A stretch of DNA of 57,633 nt from positions 1 to 57,633 of the forward strand of contig JAFSWL010000048.1 of the NCBI GenBank assembly GCA_017444525.1. The letters run 5' to 3'. Below the pieces are notes generated by a model. That model had not been told where the DNA came from. It saw nothing but the letters and a program-made list of their open reading frames with translations, and did no database searches. The position numbers were made by a program, and so were the translations under genes. Position 1 is the first letter of the stretch. Every line of letters begins with the position of its first letter. This stretch comes from Alphaproteobacteria bacterium. Lineage in GTDB: Bacteria; Pseudomonadota; Alphaproteobacteria; RF32; CAG-239. Shown here one piece after another: positions 25,505 to 34,316 of this stretch.

Positions 25505-27973
25505 ATGAAATTAGTCGTTGTGGAATCTCCAGCAAAAGCCAAAACAATTAATAAATATCTGGGTTCTGATTATAAAGTTCTCGCCAGCTATGGGCATATC
25601 CGCGATTTACCAAGCAAAGACGGTTCAGTTGATCCGGAACATGATTTTGCAATGCAATGGGAATTCAGCGCTGCCGGACGCAAGCATCTCAACGATATTA
25701 TTGCCGCACTCAAAGATTGTGATACACTTATTCTTGCATCCGATCCGGATAGGGAAGGAGAAGCAATTGCATGGCATATTCTGGAAGAATTAAAGGAAAA
25801 GAAAAAGCTCGCCGGCAAAAAAATCGAGCGGGTGGTATTTCATGAAATTACTAAATCAGCAGTAAAAGAAGGAATAGAAAATCCGCGCGAAATCGATCAG
25901 GATTTGGTCAGCGCTTATATGGCTCGGCGTGCGCTTGATTATTTGGTGGGTTTTACGCTCTCGCCGGTATTATGGCGTAAACTTCCGGGCTCAAAATCGG
26001 CAGGCCGCGTGCAATCGGTAGCGTTGCGTCTGATTTGCGAGCGTGAAAACGAAATTGAAAAATTTAAACCCGAAGAATATTGGACGGTCGATGTAAATTT
26101 GATTACGCAAAACAATGCCAATATGCTGACGCATTTGGTCAATCTCGACGGCAAAAAATTGGCAAAGTTTACCCTCAATACTGCTGAAAAGGCCGCAGAT
26201 GCCAAAGCCAAAATCGAAGCTCAGGATTTTCATATAGCTAATGTAGAACGCAAAAAGGCCAGCCGCTATCCGGCTCCGCCGTTTACAACCTCTACTTTGC
26301 AGCAGGAAGCTGCGCGCAAATTACGCTTTTCCGCCAAAAAAACCATGCAGGTGGCGCAAAAACTCTATGAAGATGGTTTCATTACCTATATGCGTACCGA
26401 TGCCGTTAACCTTTCCAAAGATGCCATAAAGGCATGCCGTGAGGCGATTGAAAAGTATTTCGGGGCATCATATCTGCCGAAAACCGCCAAAGAGTACAAA
26501 AACAAAACTAAGAATGCACAAGAGGCGCACGAGGCTATTCGTCCGTCCGACGTGATGAACACACCGAAGAAAATGGAGCTAAAACTCGACAGCGATGCTC
26601 ATAAACTCTATGAATTGATTTGGAAACGCACCGTTGCCTGCCAGATGAATCCGGCCATTCTGGATAAGGTTGTGGTAGATGCGACATCAGCCGATGATAA
26701 GATATTGCTGCGCGCTACCGGTCAGGTTATTCAATTTGACGGATTTTTAAAGTTATATCAGGAAAGCAAGGACGATGCTGATGAAGATGACGATAACGTA
26801 ATTTTACCTAATGTCGAATCCGGTGAAAAAGTTACCAAAGGCGACATTAAACCGACACAGCATTTTACTACACCGCCGCCGCGCTTTACCGAAGCCAGTC
26901 TGGTTAAAAAGCTTGAGGAGCTCGGTATCGGCCGTCCTTCGACTTATGCTAATATTATTGCGGTTTTACAAGAGCGTAAATATGTTAAAGTTGAAAAACT
27001 GCGCTTTATTCCGGAAGACCGTGGCCGCATTGTTACCGTGTTTTTGGAAAACTTCTTCAAAAAATACGTGGAATACGATTTTACGGCTCAATTGGAAGAA
27101 TATCTTGATGATGTTTCCGCCGGTAATATGGAATGGAAAAAATTGCTCGGCGGATTTTGGGCTAAGTTCATCAAAACAGTAGAGAGCGTACAGCCGCTGC
27201 AACTGACCGAAGTTATCAATCGCATAGATGAAACATTGTCAGCGCATCTGTTTCCACCGCGCGAAGACGGTTCTGATCCGCGTAGCTGTCCGCAATGTCA
27301 CGACGGCCGATTGAGCATAAAATTCGGCAAATACGGTGCGTTCCTGGGTTGTTCACATTACCCGGAATGCTCTTATACCAAACCGCTTACCGATACTAAA
27401 GAAGAAGAACAAAAAGATGCCAGTGATACGGCTATACGTTCCCAACAAAATGAAAATAAGCTGATGTGCCGACACAACGATATGAATGTGTATCTTAAAA
27501 AAGGTCCGTACGGTTTTTATATTCAGCTCGGCGAAGATGCCACTGCCACTACCGAAAAACCGAAACGGATAGCTTTGCCAAAATTTGTTAAAGCCGAGGA
27601 ACTGACACCTGAACAAGCAGAAATTTTGATTTCGCTGCCACGTGATTTAGGAGACGGAATTGAAGTTAATATTGGAAAATTCGGTCAATATGTGAAACAG
27701 GGAACAAAGTCAAAGTCTTTAACAGGCAATGACAATATTTTTAATATAACAGCTGAACGTGCCGCAGAAATTCTGCAACATGCAATAGCCAAACCTGAAC
27801 CGAAAGTTTTAGGCAAGCATCCGCAGACTAACGAAGATATTGTTTTGAGCAAAGGACGCTACGGAATGTATCTCAAATGCGGCCGCAATAATTTTGCCAT
27901 TCCTAAAGGATATGCCCCAAGTGAACTAACTGAAGCAGAGGCAATTAAAATTGTTACCTCAGCTAAAAAATAG
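25505..27973 (+). CDS. topA: DNA topoisomerase I
   Basis: Relaxes negative supercoils by single-strand passage. 822 residues from the ATG at 25505 (GAGGA seven bases upstream). The Toprim domain has VVESPAKAKTINKYLG and SDPDREGEAIAWH; the catalytic tyrosine is in GFITYMRTDAV, about residue 295. LEELGIGRPSTYA follows. Near 600 there is one four-cysteine zinc ribbon (CPQC ... CSHYPEC). The last ~200 residues hold topoisomerase C-terminal repeats without zinc ligands (KFGQYVKQG, KGRYGMYLKCG). It starts four bases after dprA. Confidence 0.97.
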   Translation: MKLVVVESPAKAKTINKYLGSDYKVLASYGHIRDLPSKDGSVDPEHDFAMQWEFSAAGRKHLNDIIAALKDCDTLILASDPDREGEAIAWHILEELKEKKKLAGKKIERVVFHEITKSAVKEGIENPREIDQDLVSAYMARRALDYLVGFTLSPVLWRKLPGSKSAGRVQSVALRLICERENEIEKFKPEEYWTVDVNLITQNNANMLTHLVNLDGKKLAKFTLNTAEKAADAKAKIEAQDFHIANVERKKASRYPAPPFTTSTLQQEAARKLRFSAKKTMQVAQKLYEDGFITYMRTDAVNLSKDAIKACREAIEKYFGASYLPKTAKEYKNKTKNAQEAHEAIRPSDVMNTPKKMELKLDSDAHKLYELIWKRTVACQMNPAILDKVVVDATSADDKILLRATGQVIQFDGFLKLYQESKDDADEDDDNVILPNVESGEKVTKGDIKPTQHFTTPPPRFTEASLVKKLEELGIGRPSTYANIIAVLQERKYVKVEKLRFIPEDRGRIVTVFLENFFKKYVEYDFTAQLEEYLDDVSAGNMEWKKLLGGFWAKFIKTVESVQPLQLTEVINRIDETLSAHLFPPREDGSDPRSCPQCHDGRLSIKFGKYGAFLGCSHYPECSYTKPLTDTKEEEQKDASDTAIRSQQNENKLMCRHNDMNVYLKKGPYGFYIQLGEDATATTEKPKRIALPKFVKAEELTPEQAEILISLPRDLGDGIEVNIGKFGQYVKQGTKSKSLTGNDNIFNITAERAAEILQHAIAKPEPKVLGKHPQTNEDIVLSKGRYGMYLKCGRNNFAIPKGYAPSELTEAEAIKIVTSAKK

Positions 27974-28056
27974 TATGTATTTTTAATAAATTGCTTGCAA
28001 ATTATAATTTATACGTTTATACCAAAATCAAATTTGAATAAATTTGAGGTTTTTGT

Positions 28057-28281
28057 ATGAGTAAAGAAGAATTAATAGAACTAACCGGTGAGGTTATTGA
28101 AAAGTTACCAAATGCCATGTTTCGGGTAAAGCTTGAAAACGGAGTGGAAATTTTGGCGCATACTGCCGGTAAAATGCGTAAATTCCGCATTCGTGTTATG
28201 GTCGGCGACAAGGTGGATATTGAAATGACGCCGTATGATTTAACTAAAGGGCGTATAACTTTTCGTCATAAAGATGCCTAA
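28057..28281 (+). CDS. infA: Translation initiation factor IF-1
   Basis: Binds the ribosomal A site during initiation. 74 residues, one S1-like OB fold: [34 protein letters not shown] and KGRITFRHK are signature segments. Start at 28057 with TGAGG upstream. Stands alone; no tandem terminator of strong form is seen in the 188 bases that follow. Confidence 0.97.
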   Translation: MSKEELIELTGEVIEKLPNAMFRVKLENGVEILAHTAGKMRKFRIRVMVGDKVDIEMTPYDLTKGRITFRHKDA

Positions 28282-28469
28282 AAACGGTAGCAAGCACTAC
28301 AAATAGCAATATCGAACAGACAAACATTCTTAAACCGATAATTGTGGTAATATTTCCAGTAACGGATTATGTGGTGGAAATGCCGTAGATAATGCAATTA
28401 GGAACACTGTCGATACGATTTCGATACCGAACTCATCTTCATACTTATCTCAAATTTAAACTGTCTAAG

Positions 28470-29396
28470 TTATAGTCCCTTGATAGCATTGATAGCAGCT
28501 TTGGCACCGCAACCGGCAGCAATTATAGCCTGTCTGTATGGATTGCACACATCTCCCGCAGCAAAAACCCCTTTGATATCGGTAGTACAACCATCTTCTT
28601 TGGTTTTGATATATCCGGTGGAGCTCATTTTGAGATACTTACGGAATAAATCGGTATTCGGATGATGACCGATGGCTATAAACACTCCTGACACATTGAT
28701 ATATTTAACCGTATCGGTTTTAACGTTGCGCACTTTCAAACCGGTCACCTCCAACGGATTTTCACGCCCCATAACTTCATCTACCACACTATTCCACATG
28801 ATTATAACTTTGCGATTTTCATGCAAACGCTGTTGCAGCACATATTCGGCATTAAATGAATGGCGACGATGAATTAAATATACTTTATCCACAAAATTGG
28901 TCAGATAAAGCGCTTCTTCCAACGCCGTATTACCGCCGCCGACCACTGCAACCTCTTTATTCTTATAAAAATAACCGTCGCAAGTGGCGCAAGACGAAAC
29001 ACCGTGTCCGATATATTTTTGTTCACTGGGAAGCCCTAACCATTTTACCGATGCACCGGTAGCAATGATAATGGCACGTGAGACATACGAATTACCGGCA
29101 GCAGAACTGCAACAAAACGGATGATCAAAAAAATCAACTTCGGTAATTTCATCATCTATAACACGTACTCCCTGATTTTCCGCCTGCTTTTGCATACGCT
29201 CCATTAAATCGGCTCCGCTTAATGCCACATCAAAACCGGGATAATTTTCAACTTCGTGAGTCATCATTAACTGGCCGCCGCGTTGCGAACCTGAAACCAC
29301 CAATGCGCTGATTCCGGCACGTGCGGCATAAATTCCAGCAGTATATCCGGCTGGTCCTGAACCTAAAATAAGCAAGTCCGTTCTATATTCTGCCAT
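28470..29396 (-). CDS. trxB: Thioredoxin-disulfide reductase
   Basis: NADPH-dependent flavoenzyme that reduces thioredoxin. 308 residues. FAD-binding GSGPAGYTAGIYAARAG at the start, the redox centre CATCDGYFYK, the NADPH-binding GGGNTALEEALYL, and GVFAAGDVCNPYRQAI near the end. Single gene, minus strand. Possible further role: electron supply to the redox proteins of an anaerobe. Confidence 0.97.
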   Translation of the reverse strand: MAEYRTDLLILGSGPAGYTAGIYAARAGISALVVSGSQRGGQLMMTHEVENYPGFDVALSGADLMERMQKQAENQGVRVIDDEITEVDFFDHPFCCSSAAGNSYVSRAIIIATGASVKWLGLPSEQKYIGHGVSSCATCDGYFYKNKEVAVVGGGNTALEEALYLTNFVDKVYLIHRRHSFNAEYVLQQRLHENRKVIIMWNSVVDEVMGRENPLEVTGLKVRNVKTDTVKYINVSGVFIAIGHHPNTDLFRKYLKMSSTGYIKTKEDGCTTDIKGVFAAGDVCNPYRQAIIAAGCGAKAAINAIKGL

Positions 29397-29531
29397 TATT
29401 TTTTCCTATCAAATGTTTGTCATATATTTTGCAAATAATGTCGGTTATCTGCATTTCAATAACATTAATGAAAAATACTTGATTTTGATGAAAAAAAGCA
29501 GCATTATAACTCTGTTAAAATTAATTTTTAT

Positions 29532-29894
29532 ATGAGATTATTATTTTTTATTTGCGTGCTGTTTTTCTGCAATCAGATTTCAGCACAAGGTTGTTGTTCG
29601 GCCGACAGTATTTTTGTGGAAAAAGAACAGATGACATCATCGGTACGGGATGTGCCGATTCCGAGTCATTTATTTTTTGAGCTTTGCGTAGATTCTATTG
29701 AAGGTGATTATGACATTGTTTACAGATGCTTTTATCCGCGATATATTTTGGCGTCGCTTGGAGAAAAGTATTTGTTGGTTGATGTATTCACCGGAGGTGA
29801 AATTGTTGTTCTATACAACAACGATGAAGAATGTTATGGGCTGCAAGATGCATTGAAAAAAGTCAAGCCATTAATTGCAAAGTTAACTCAATAA
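29532..29894 (+). CDS. Small secreted hypothetical protein
   Basis: 120 residues. Residues 1-18 are a signal peptide (MRLLFFICVLFFCNQISAQ), giving a mature ~100-residue periplasmic protein with a CC pair near its N-terminus and further cysteines. LCVDSIEGDYDIVYRCFYP recalls the GD motif of the secreted protein at 12167, so the two may be relatives. Ribosome binding site is weak. A strong hairpin follows the stop. Confidence 0.6.
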   Translation: MRLLFFICVLFFCNQISAQGCCSADSIFVEKEQMTSSVRDVPIPSHLFFELCVDSIEGDYDIVYRCFYPRYILASLGEKYLLVDVFTGGEIVVLYNNDEECYGLQDALKKVKPLIAKLTQ

Positions 29895-29897
29895 TGT

Positions 29898-29940
29898 AAT
29901 AAGAGCATCGGAATAAGATATATCCGATGCTCTTATTTAT
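29898..29940. terminator. Bidirectional terminator
   Basis: AATAAGAGCATCGGA (29898-29912) and TCCGATGCTCTTATT (29923-29937) are perfect 15-bp arms with a 10-base loop, between converging genes. Confidence 0.8.
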
Positions 29941-29965
29941 GTTAGGCTGTATTAAAATATTGCAA

Positions 29966-31195
29966 TCAATCTTTTTTAGAACACTTATAGCAGTCCGCTC
30001 CGGTTGCGGAGGTTCCTGCTTTTTCAGCCTCATATCCGGAATCGCAACTCTGCCCAAATTGAGTCGACACCGGACAAGAATCCTTTTCGACAGTCACCGA
30101 AACGGTTAACTCGTTAACTGTAACCTCATCAAGTTTGGTCTGAGTAATTTTAAATGAATATACCTTATCACTGCTTTGACTATAATTTGCCGGACAAGAT
30201 ACAGTCAGCACGCCCGTTCCCGATTTAGAGATTGAACAATCACCTACATTAGATGGTGTTGAATAATCATGATAAACTGTTTCGTTACCGGTTCTGGTTG
30301 ATATTATCGGAATATTTACGGTGCCTCCGCTTGCCGAAATTACCATACTTGAACTGCCGAGTTCAAACGCATATTCATAATCGCGACATTTGCAAATATC
30401 CTTACCCTTAAATGTCTCTACTGCACGATATTGATCCTGCGGACATTCTTTCTCTATATGTTTATAGCACAAACCACCGTCTGCCGCACGTTTGCTCTTA
30501 TGATCATAACAAGAGCTGTCGTACCGAGAATTATACACGGTTTCCGTAACATATCCGCCTGACATTTCACGGCATTTGTAGCATGCAATCCCACCATTGC
30601 CTGTTGTCTTTACTTTTTCGCAAGTATAGCAGCCGAACGGAATTTGAGAAACTAATCCGTTACCACAACCTAATGCGGAATTTTCTATACACTCACCGCA
30701 TTTTTCTTTACCACTGTATCCGGCATTATCTACCACACGAAATGTCTGAGTTTCCGTGCACGCATTACGTGTTACATAAGGCTGCTGACAAGTACTTGGC
30801 GTACATTTCCAAAAATATTTACCAAGATGCAGACAAGATTCGCAAGCCCAAGAATTTCTGTCGTAACCCGCCGGCCAGCTGTTTTTATTTGTTGTTCCTT
30901 TAAGTTTGTAACCGTTTTCTTCGCACCCCGTTACCGTACATTCATACATGTCCGGACATTGCGGAATATTGGCATCAATACAAACCATACCCATCTGGAT
31001 TCCTCTATAATATCTTCCTGTATTGATATAAGTTTCGCAGCCTACCAAATCCGTATTCGGTCTTTTGGTTAAAACCGCTTGTTCACACTCACCTGTCGGA
31101 AGAAAACAAATATCTGCAAAAGAGGGAGATACACTCACAGTGCAATAAAAAGCACATAGTATCAACCCATATTTTAAAATCCCTGTTACATGCAT
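29966..31195 (-). CDS. Secreted cysteine-rich protein with C-terminal beta-sandwich segment
   Basis: 409 residues, not recognised as a named family. A signal peptide ends near SPSFA (~27). Residues ~28-265 hold about 30 cysteines in repeated small units such as CYTCEKV, CYKCREM, CESCLHLGKYFWKC and CGECIENSALGCG, giving a knotted, disulfide-rich stretch. Residues ~275-365 lack cysteine except one pair and look like an Ig/BACON-type sandwich (SASGGTVNIPIISTRTG, YSFKITQTKLDEVTVNEL). A final CxxC-rich tail (CPVST ... CYKCSKKD) follows. Probably a surface or periplasmic protein. Starts from ATG at 31195 with GGAGG about eight bases upstream. Confidence 0.75.
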   Translation of the reverse strand: MHVTGILKYGLILCAFYCTVSVSPSFADICFLPTGECEQAVLTKRPNTDLVGCETYINTGRYYRGIQMGMVCIDANIPQCPDMYECTVTGCEENGYKLKGTTNKNSWPAGYDRNSWACESCLHLGKYFWKCTPSTCQQPYVTRNACTETQTFRVVDNAGYSGKEKCGECIENSALGCGNGLVSQIPFGCYTCEKVKTTGNGGIACYKCREMSGGYVTETVYNSRYDSSCYDHKSKRAADGGLCYKHIEKECPQDQYRAVETFKGKDICKCRDYEYAFELGSSSMVISASGGTVNIPIISTRTGNETVYHDYSTPSNVGDCSISKSGTGVLTVSCPANYSQSSDKVYSFKITQTKLDEVTVNELTVSVTVEKDSCPVSTQFGQSCDSGYEAEKAGTSATGADCYKCSKKD

Positions 31196-31418
31196 AGGCT
31201 GCCTCCTTTATTTCTGAAACAATGTCAATACAATACACTACTTTTTACTGTGTGTATATATTTTTTTTGTTAAATTTTTGATAAAATATTCCACAATTTG
31301 ACATTTACCCGCATATTTACGCACATAATTTCATTATTAAAAAAACTTCTTGATTTTCTGATTAAATCGGATAAACTGCGCCATATCGTAAACATAAACT
31401 ATTTAAAGGAGATAAAAA

Positions 31419-31658
31419 ATGCCTTCAGTAATTAACGATTCTTGTATTAAATGCGGTACATGTGCTTCTATTTGTCCGGTAAGTGCCATGCATGATGCCG
31501 GTTCTCAGTTGGTTATTGATCCGGATACTTGCATTGATTGCGGTGCTTGTATTGCCGAATGTCCGCAAAGCGCCATCTGCAATGATGCCGAAGCTACTGC
31601 AGAAGCAATTAAGTTTAATGCCGAGCAAGCTGCTGTAAGCCCTGCCGTAGGCGATTAA
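31419..31658 (+). CDS. 2[4Fe-4S] ferredoxin
   Basis: 79 residues. Two clostridial-type cluster motifs: CIKCGTCASICPVSAM and CIDCGACIAECPQSAI, each CxxCxxCxxxCP. A low-potential electron carrier for cytoplasmic redox enzymes; a link to the NrdG radical-SAM activase is possible but not shown. AAAGGAG lies five to eight bases before the ATG. A terminator follows, so it is monocistronic. Confidence 0.95.
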   Translation: MPSVINDSCIKCGTCASICPVSAMHDAGSQLVIDPDTCIDCGACIAECPQSAICNDAEATAEAIKFNAEQAAVSPAVGD

Positions 31659-31677
31659 CCTATAGATTGTAAAAAGG

Positions 31678-31703
31678 CTCAGGATAATGTCCTGAGTTTT
31701 TTT
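31678..31703 (+). terminator. Terminator after ferredoxin
   Basis: CTCAGGA-TAATG-TCCTGAG (31678-31696) followed by seven T: a textbook rho-independent terminator. Confidence 0.9.
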
Positions 31704-31716
31704 ATATGGAGGAAAT

Positions 31717-32475
31717 ATGACAATTGCATATACCGAAGACTATTTGTTGGATAAGCAAGTGAAAATATTGCAACCCGTCAACGGTTATCGAGCTTCAAGT
31801 GATGCCGTATTGTTGGCGGCAATGATAAGCCATGTTGAAAACGATACTAAAATCCTTGATGTAGGTTCAGGAACGGGGGCCGTTTCACTCTGCTTGGCGC
31901 AGCGATTATTAGATAAAGATATAAATATAGAGGGATTTGAATTGCAGCCAGAGTTGGTGGAGTTATCTAATTTGAGTGCTGTTGCCAATGGTTTCGATTT
32001 TTTGCATTTTCGCCAGATAGATATTCGGCAAAAACTTAGTTTTTCTGATGTAAAGCCCTGCTCTTTTGATGTTGTTATATCCAATCCTCCCTACAGTGAA
32101 CATGATATGCCTTCACCTAATAGCAGTAAAGCTGCTGCACACAATCATCAGAACTTTGGATTAACGCAATGGTTGGATTTTTGCTTAAAAATGGCAAAAC
32201 CATTCGGCAGAATCTGTTTGGTGCACCGAGCAGAAGCACTCCCGCAAATATGTACAGCACTGCAGCATAAAGCCGGAGAAATTACTGTCTTGCCGCTTTA
32301 TTCTAAAATAGGGCAAAATGCTAAACGTATTATTGTTTCTGCTAAAAAAGACTCTAAGGCTGTGTGCCGAATATTGCCTCCGTTTATTATGCATGATATC
32401 GACGGTAAATATACACAGCAAGCCGAAAAGATTCTGCGCAAAGGTTTAACTTTTGAGGATATTTTTTCTGTTTAA
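31717..32475 (+). CDS. trmN6: tRNA1(Val) adenine-37 N6-methyltransferase-like protein
   Basis: 252 residues. N-terminus with LQPVNGYRASSDAVLLAAM is typical of the YfiC/TrmN6 group; SAM-binding motif ILDVGSGTGAVSLCLA; catalytic SNPPYSEHDM (NPPY of N6-adenine methyltransferases) near residue 120. The best guess is methylation of A37 in tRNA; relatives with other substrates share these motifs. It has its own GGAGG ribosome binding site behind the ferredoxin terminator. Confidence 0.85.
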   Translation: MTIAYTEDYLLDKQVKILQPVNGYRASSDAVLLAAMISHVENDTKILDVGSGTGAVSLCLAQRLLDKDINIEGFELQPELVELSNLSAVANGFDFLHFRQIDIRQKLSFSDVKPCSFDVVISNPPYSEHDMPSPNSSKAAAHNHQNFGLTQWLDFCLKMAKPFGRICLVHRAEALPQICTALQHKAGEITVLPLYSKIGQNAKRIIVSAKKDSKAVCRILPPFIMHDIDGKYTQQAEKILRKGLTFEDIFSV

Positions 32476-32531
32476 TGGTATATTTACCTTTTAAGTATTA
32501 GTCTCTATCAAAGATTAAAAGCGGGGTTTAC

Positions 32532-33590
32532 ATGAAAAAATATGTTTTTTGGGCAGCATTATTGAGTATTTTCTTAGGTACGAAATCGGCTATGGCAGAT
32601 ATGCCGATGTACGATGATGACGAAGAATTCAAACATTGTACAAAAGTTACCGGCGATTGGGATAACTGCACACGAGAATCAACACTACGCGCACTCGATG
32701 ATGTTAAACGCGGATACCGTTCTATTTTGGGCAACAAGGCTATTTTGGAATGGCAGAAAACACCGCAAAAAAATGCTGAAACACTTCGGGATATGTTTGA
32801 AAGTTGGACAGCTTTTCGCAATCGTTTGTGTTCTCTTTCTTATAAGGCAAGCATATATATTGAACCGCTGGTTGATGAAAGATATTCATGCAGTCTTTAT
32901 TATACATTGCACCACAAAGACCATATAGACAGTATTGTGCAACTTCTCGAGAAAAAAGCACCAAAAAAGCGCGCCGATTTTCATTTTCTGGATTTAACAT
33001 CACACGATGAACAATATGACAACTGCGCCATCAGTTCCGATAACGACGAATGTATAAAAGAAGAATTGAGTCGTTCTTCTCAAACTATCAAAGACCTTTA
33101 CAAGTCGTTCATTAACGATGAGTTTGTCGGTAAGTGGAATAACGGCCCGAGTTTACAACAAGGAAATTATCGCGATATGTATGACAGCTGGATAGCTTAT
33201 CGTAACAGAATTTGTTCACTGGCAATCTGGGCATATCAGCGAGAATACGGCCCTGAGGCACCATCACTTGAACAATGTTTACAGTTTTATAATCGAGAAA
33301 AATTGGAAACTATGGAAAATCTGTTGGTTGTTGCCCACTCATCTCTGGATCAGGGAATGGAAGAAGACGAGGAAGAGGGAGAAGGCTTAGGCGGCAGCAG
33401 TTCCGTACCTGAAATTGTCGATGACGGAGGAGAAGCTGTCGGTAAAACCATTCCCCCGCTGCAAAAACGTATATCTTCCGGCAGCAGCCCGATTGATGAC
33501 GAATTGGTTAAAACATATAATCGCAGTGCCGACAAAAATGAAGCGCAAGATGTTACTTCTCAACACAAAGTTCCGGCATGGGCACGCTGA
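32532..33590 (+). CDS. Secreted protein with two LprI-like (DUF1311) domains
   Basis: 352 residues. Signal peptide ~1-22 ending in SAMA. Two related domains follow, ~30-140 and ~155-265. Each has an opening C-x(8-9)-C pair, a Y-x-L helix, and the hallmark LRDMFESWTAFRNRLC or YRDMYDSWIAYRNRIC with the W-x-x-R-x-x-C pattern of LprI lysozyme-inhibitor-like proteins. The rest is acidic and low in complexity (EEDEEEGEGLGGSSS) with a basic tail. Likely periplasmic. A role in defence against host lysozyme is possible by family but unproven. Confidence 0.75.
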   Translation: MKKYVFWAALLSIFLGTKSAMADMPMYDDDEEFKHCTKVTGDWDNCTRESTLRALDDVKRGYRSILGNKAILEWQKTPQKNAETLRDMFESWTAFRNRLCSLSYKASIYIEPLVDERYSCSLYYTLHHKDHIDSIVQLLEKKAPKKRADFHFLDLTSHDEQYDNCAISSDNDECIKEELSRSSQTIKDLYKSFINDEFVGKWNNGPSLQQGNYRDMYDSWIAYRNRICSLAIWAYQREYGPEAPSLEQCLQFYNREKLETMENLLVVAHSSLDQGMEEDEEEGEGLGGSSSVPEIVDDGGEAVGKTIPPLQKRISSGSSPIDDELVKTYNRSADKNEAQDVTSQHKVPAWAR

Positions 33591-33600
33591 AGCAAATATA

Positions 33601-33667
33601 TATACCTATAAGTATAAAAAATATGTTGCATTTTTGTTTTTTCGTTTTATACATACGCTTAAGTATA
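33601..33667. promoter_or_regulatory. Pair of palindromic operator-like sites upstream of the tetR-RND operon
   Basis: TATACCTATAAGTATA (33601-33616) and CATACGCTTAAGTATA (33652-33667) share ATAC-N6-GTAT, including AAGTAT, 51 bp apart. The second lies 19 bases before the regulator's start. Such short palindromes suit a TetR dimer and autoregulation. Confidence 0.55.
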
Positions 33668-33686
33668 AATAATCTGGAGTAAGGCC

Positions 33687-34316
33687 ATGCGCAGAACAAA
33701 AGAAGATGCCGAACAGACGAGGCTGGCTATTTTAGCATCAGCAATGGATATTTTTTATGAAAAAGGTTATTCTAAAACAACATTTGATGAAATTGCAAAA
33801 CGCATCAATTTGACCAAAGGGGCCGTTTATTGGTACTTCAGAAACAAACCCGATATTGTGGCAGCCTTAATCAACGATTTTGCCAAAAGATATATCGACT
33901 TGTTAAATATTTTTATGGATCAACACCAAGAAGTTTGTTTTGAGCGCATTATTCAAATGCAGCTTTTTATCAATAAGAAAATTCGCGAAGATATATTATT
34001 GTACAAGTTTTTGTTTTTCATAACATGTCAGATGGAATGGAGTGAAGCTATCATCAGCAAAATCCAACCTTCTATTGAACAGACCAAACAAGTTACGCGG
34101 CGATTGTTTTTAGATGCTTTAGAGACATTGCAACAAAAAAAGCAAATAAAAGCAGATGTTGATGTCTCAATGATTTGCGAAATTTTGATGACAATGTACG
34201 GCGGTTTGCTTGAGGCTTCATTTACGCACAGACTTTCAAAAGACTTCGATGAAACACTTACAACAGGTTTCAATTTAATTTTTAACAGTATAAGGACTGA
34301 GAGTAAAAAATCATGA
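33687..34316 (+). CDS. TetR/AcrR family transcriptional regulator
   Basis: 209 residues. N-terminal helix-turn-helix (~10-56): ILASAMDIFYEKGYSKTTF, DEIAKRINLTKGAVYWYF, as in AcrR/TtgR-type efflux regulators. The C-terminal ligand-binding helices are divergent. It overlaps the adaptor gene by four bases and heads an RND efflux operon, so it almost surely represses the pump in response to a toxic ligand. Start with GGAG seven bases upstream. Confidence 0.94.
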   Translation: MRRTKEDAEQTRLAILASAMDIFYEKGYSKTTFDEIAKRINLTKGAVYWYFRNKPDIVAALINDFAKRYIDLLNIFMDQHQEVCFERIIQMQLFINKKIREDILLYKFLFFITCQMEWSEAIISKIQPSIEQTKQVTRRLFLDALETLQQKKQIKADVDVSMICEILMTMYGGLLEASFTHRLSKDFDETLTTGFNLIFNSIRTESKKS

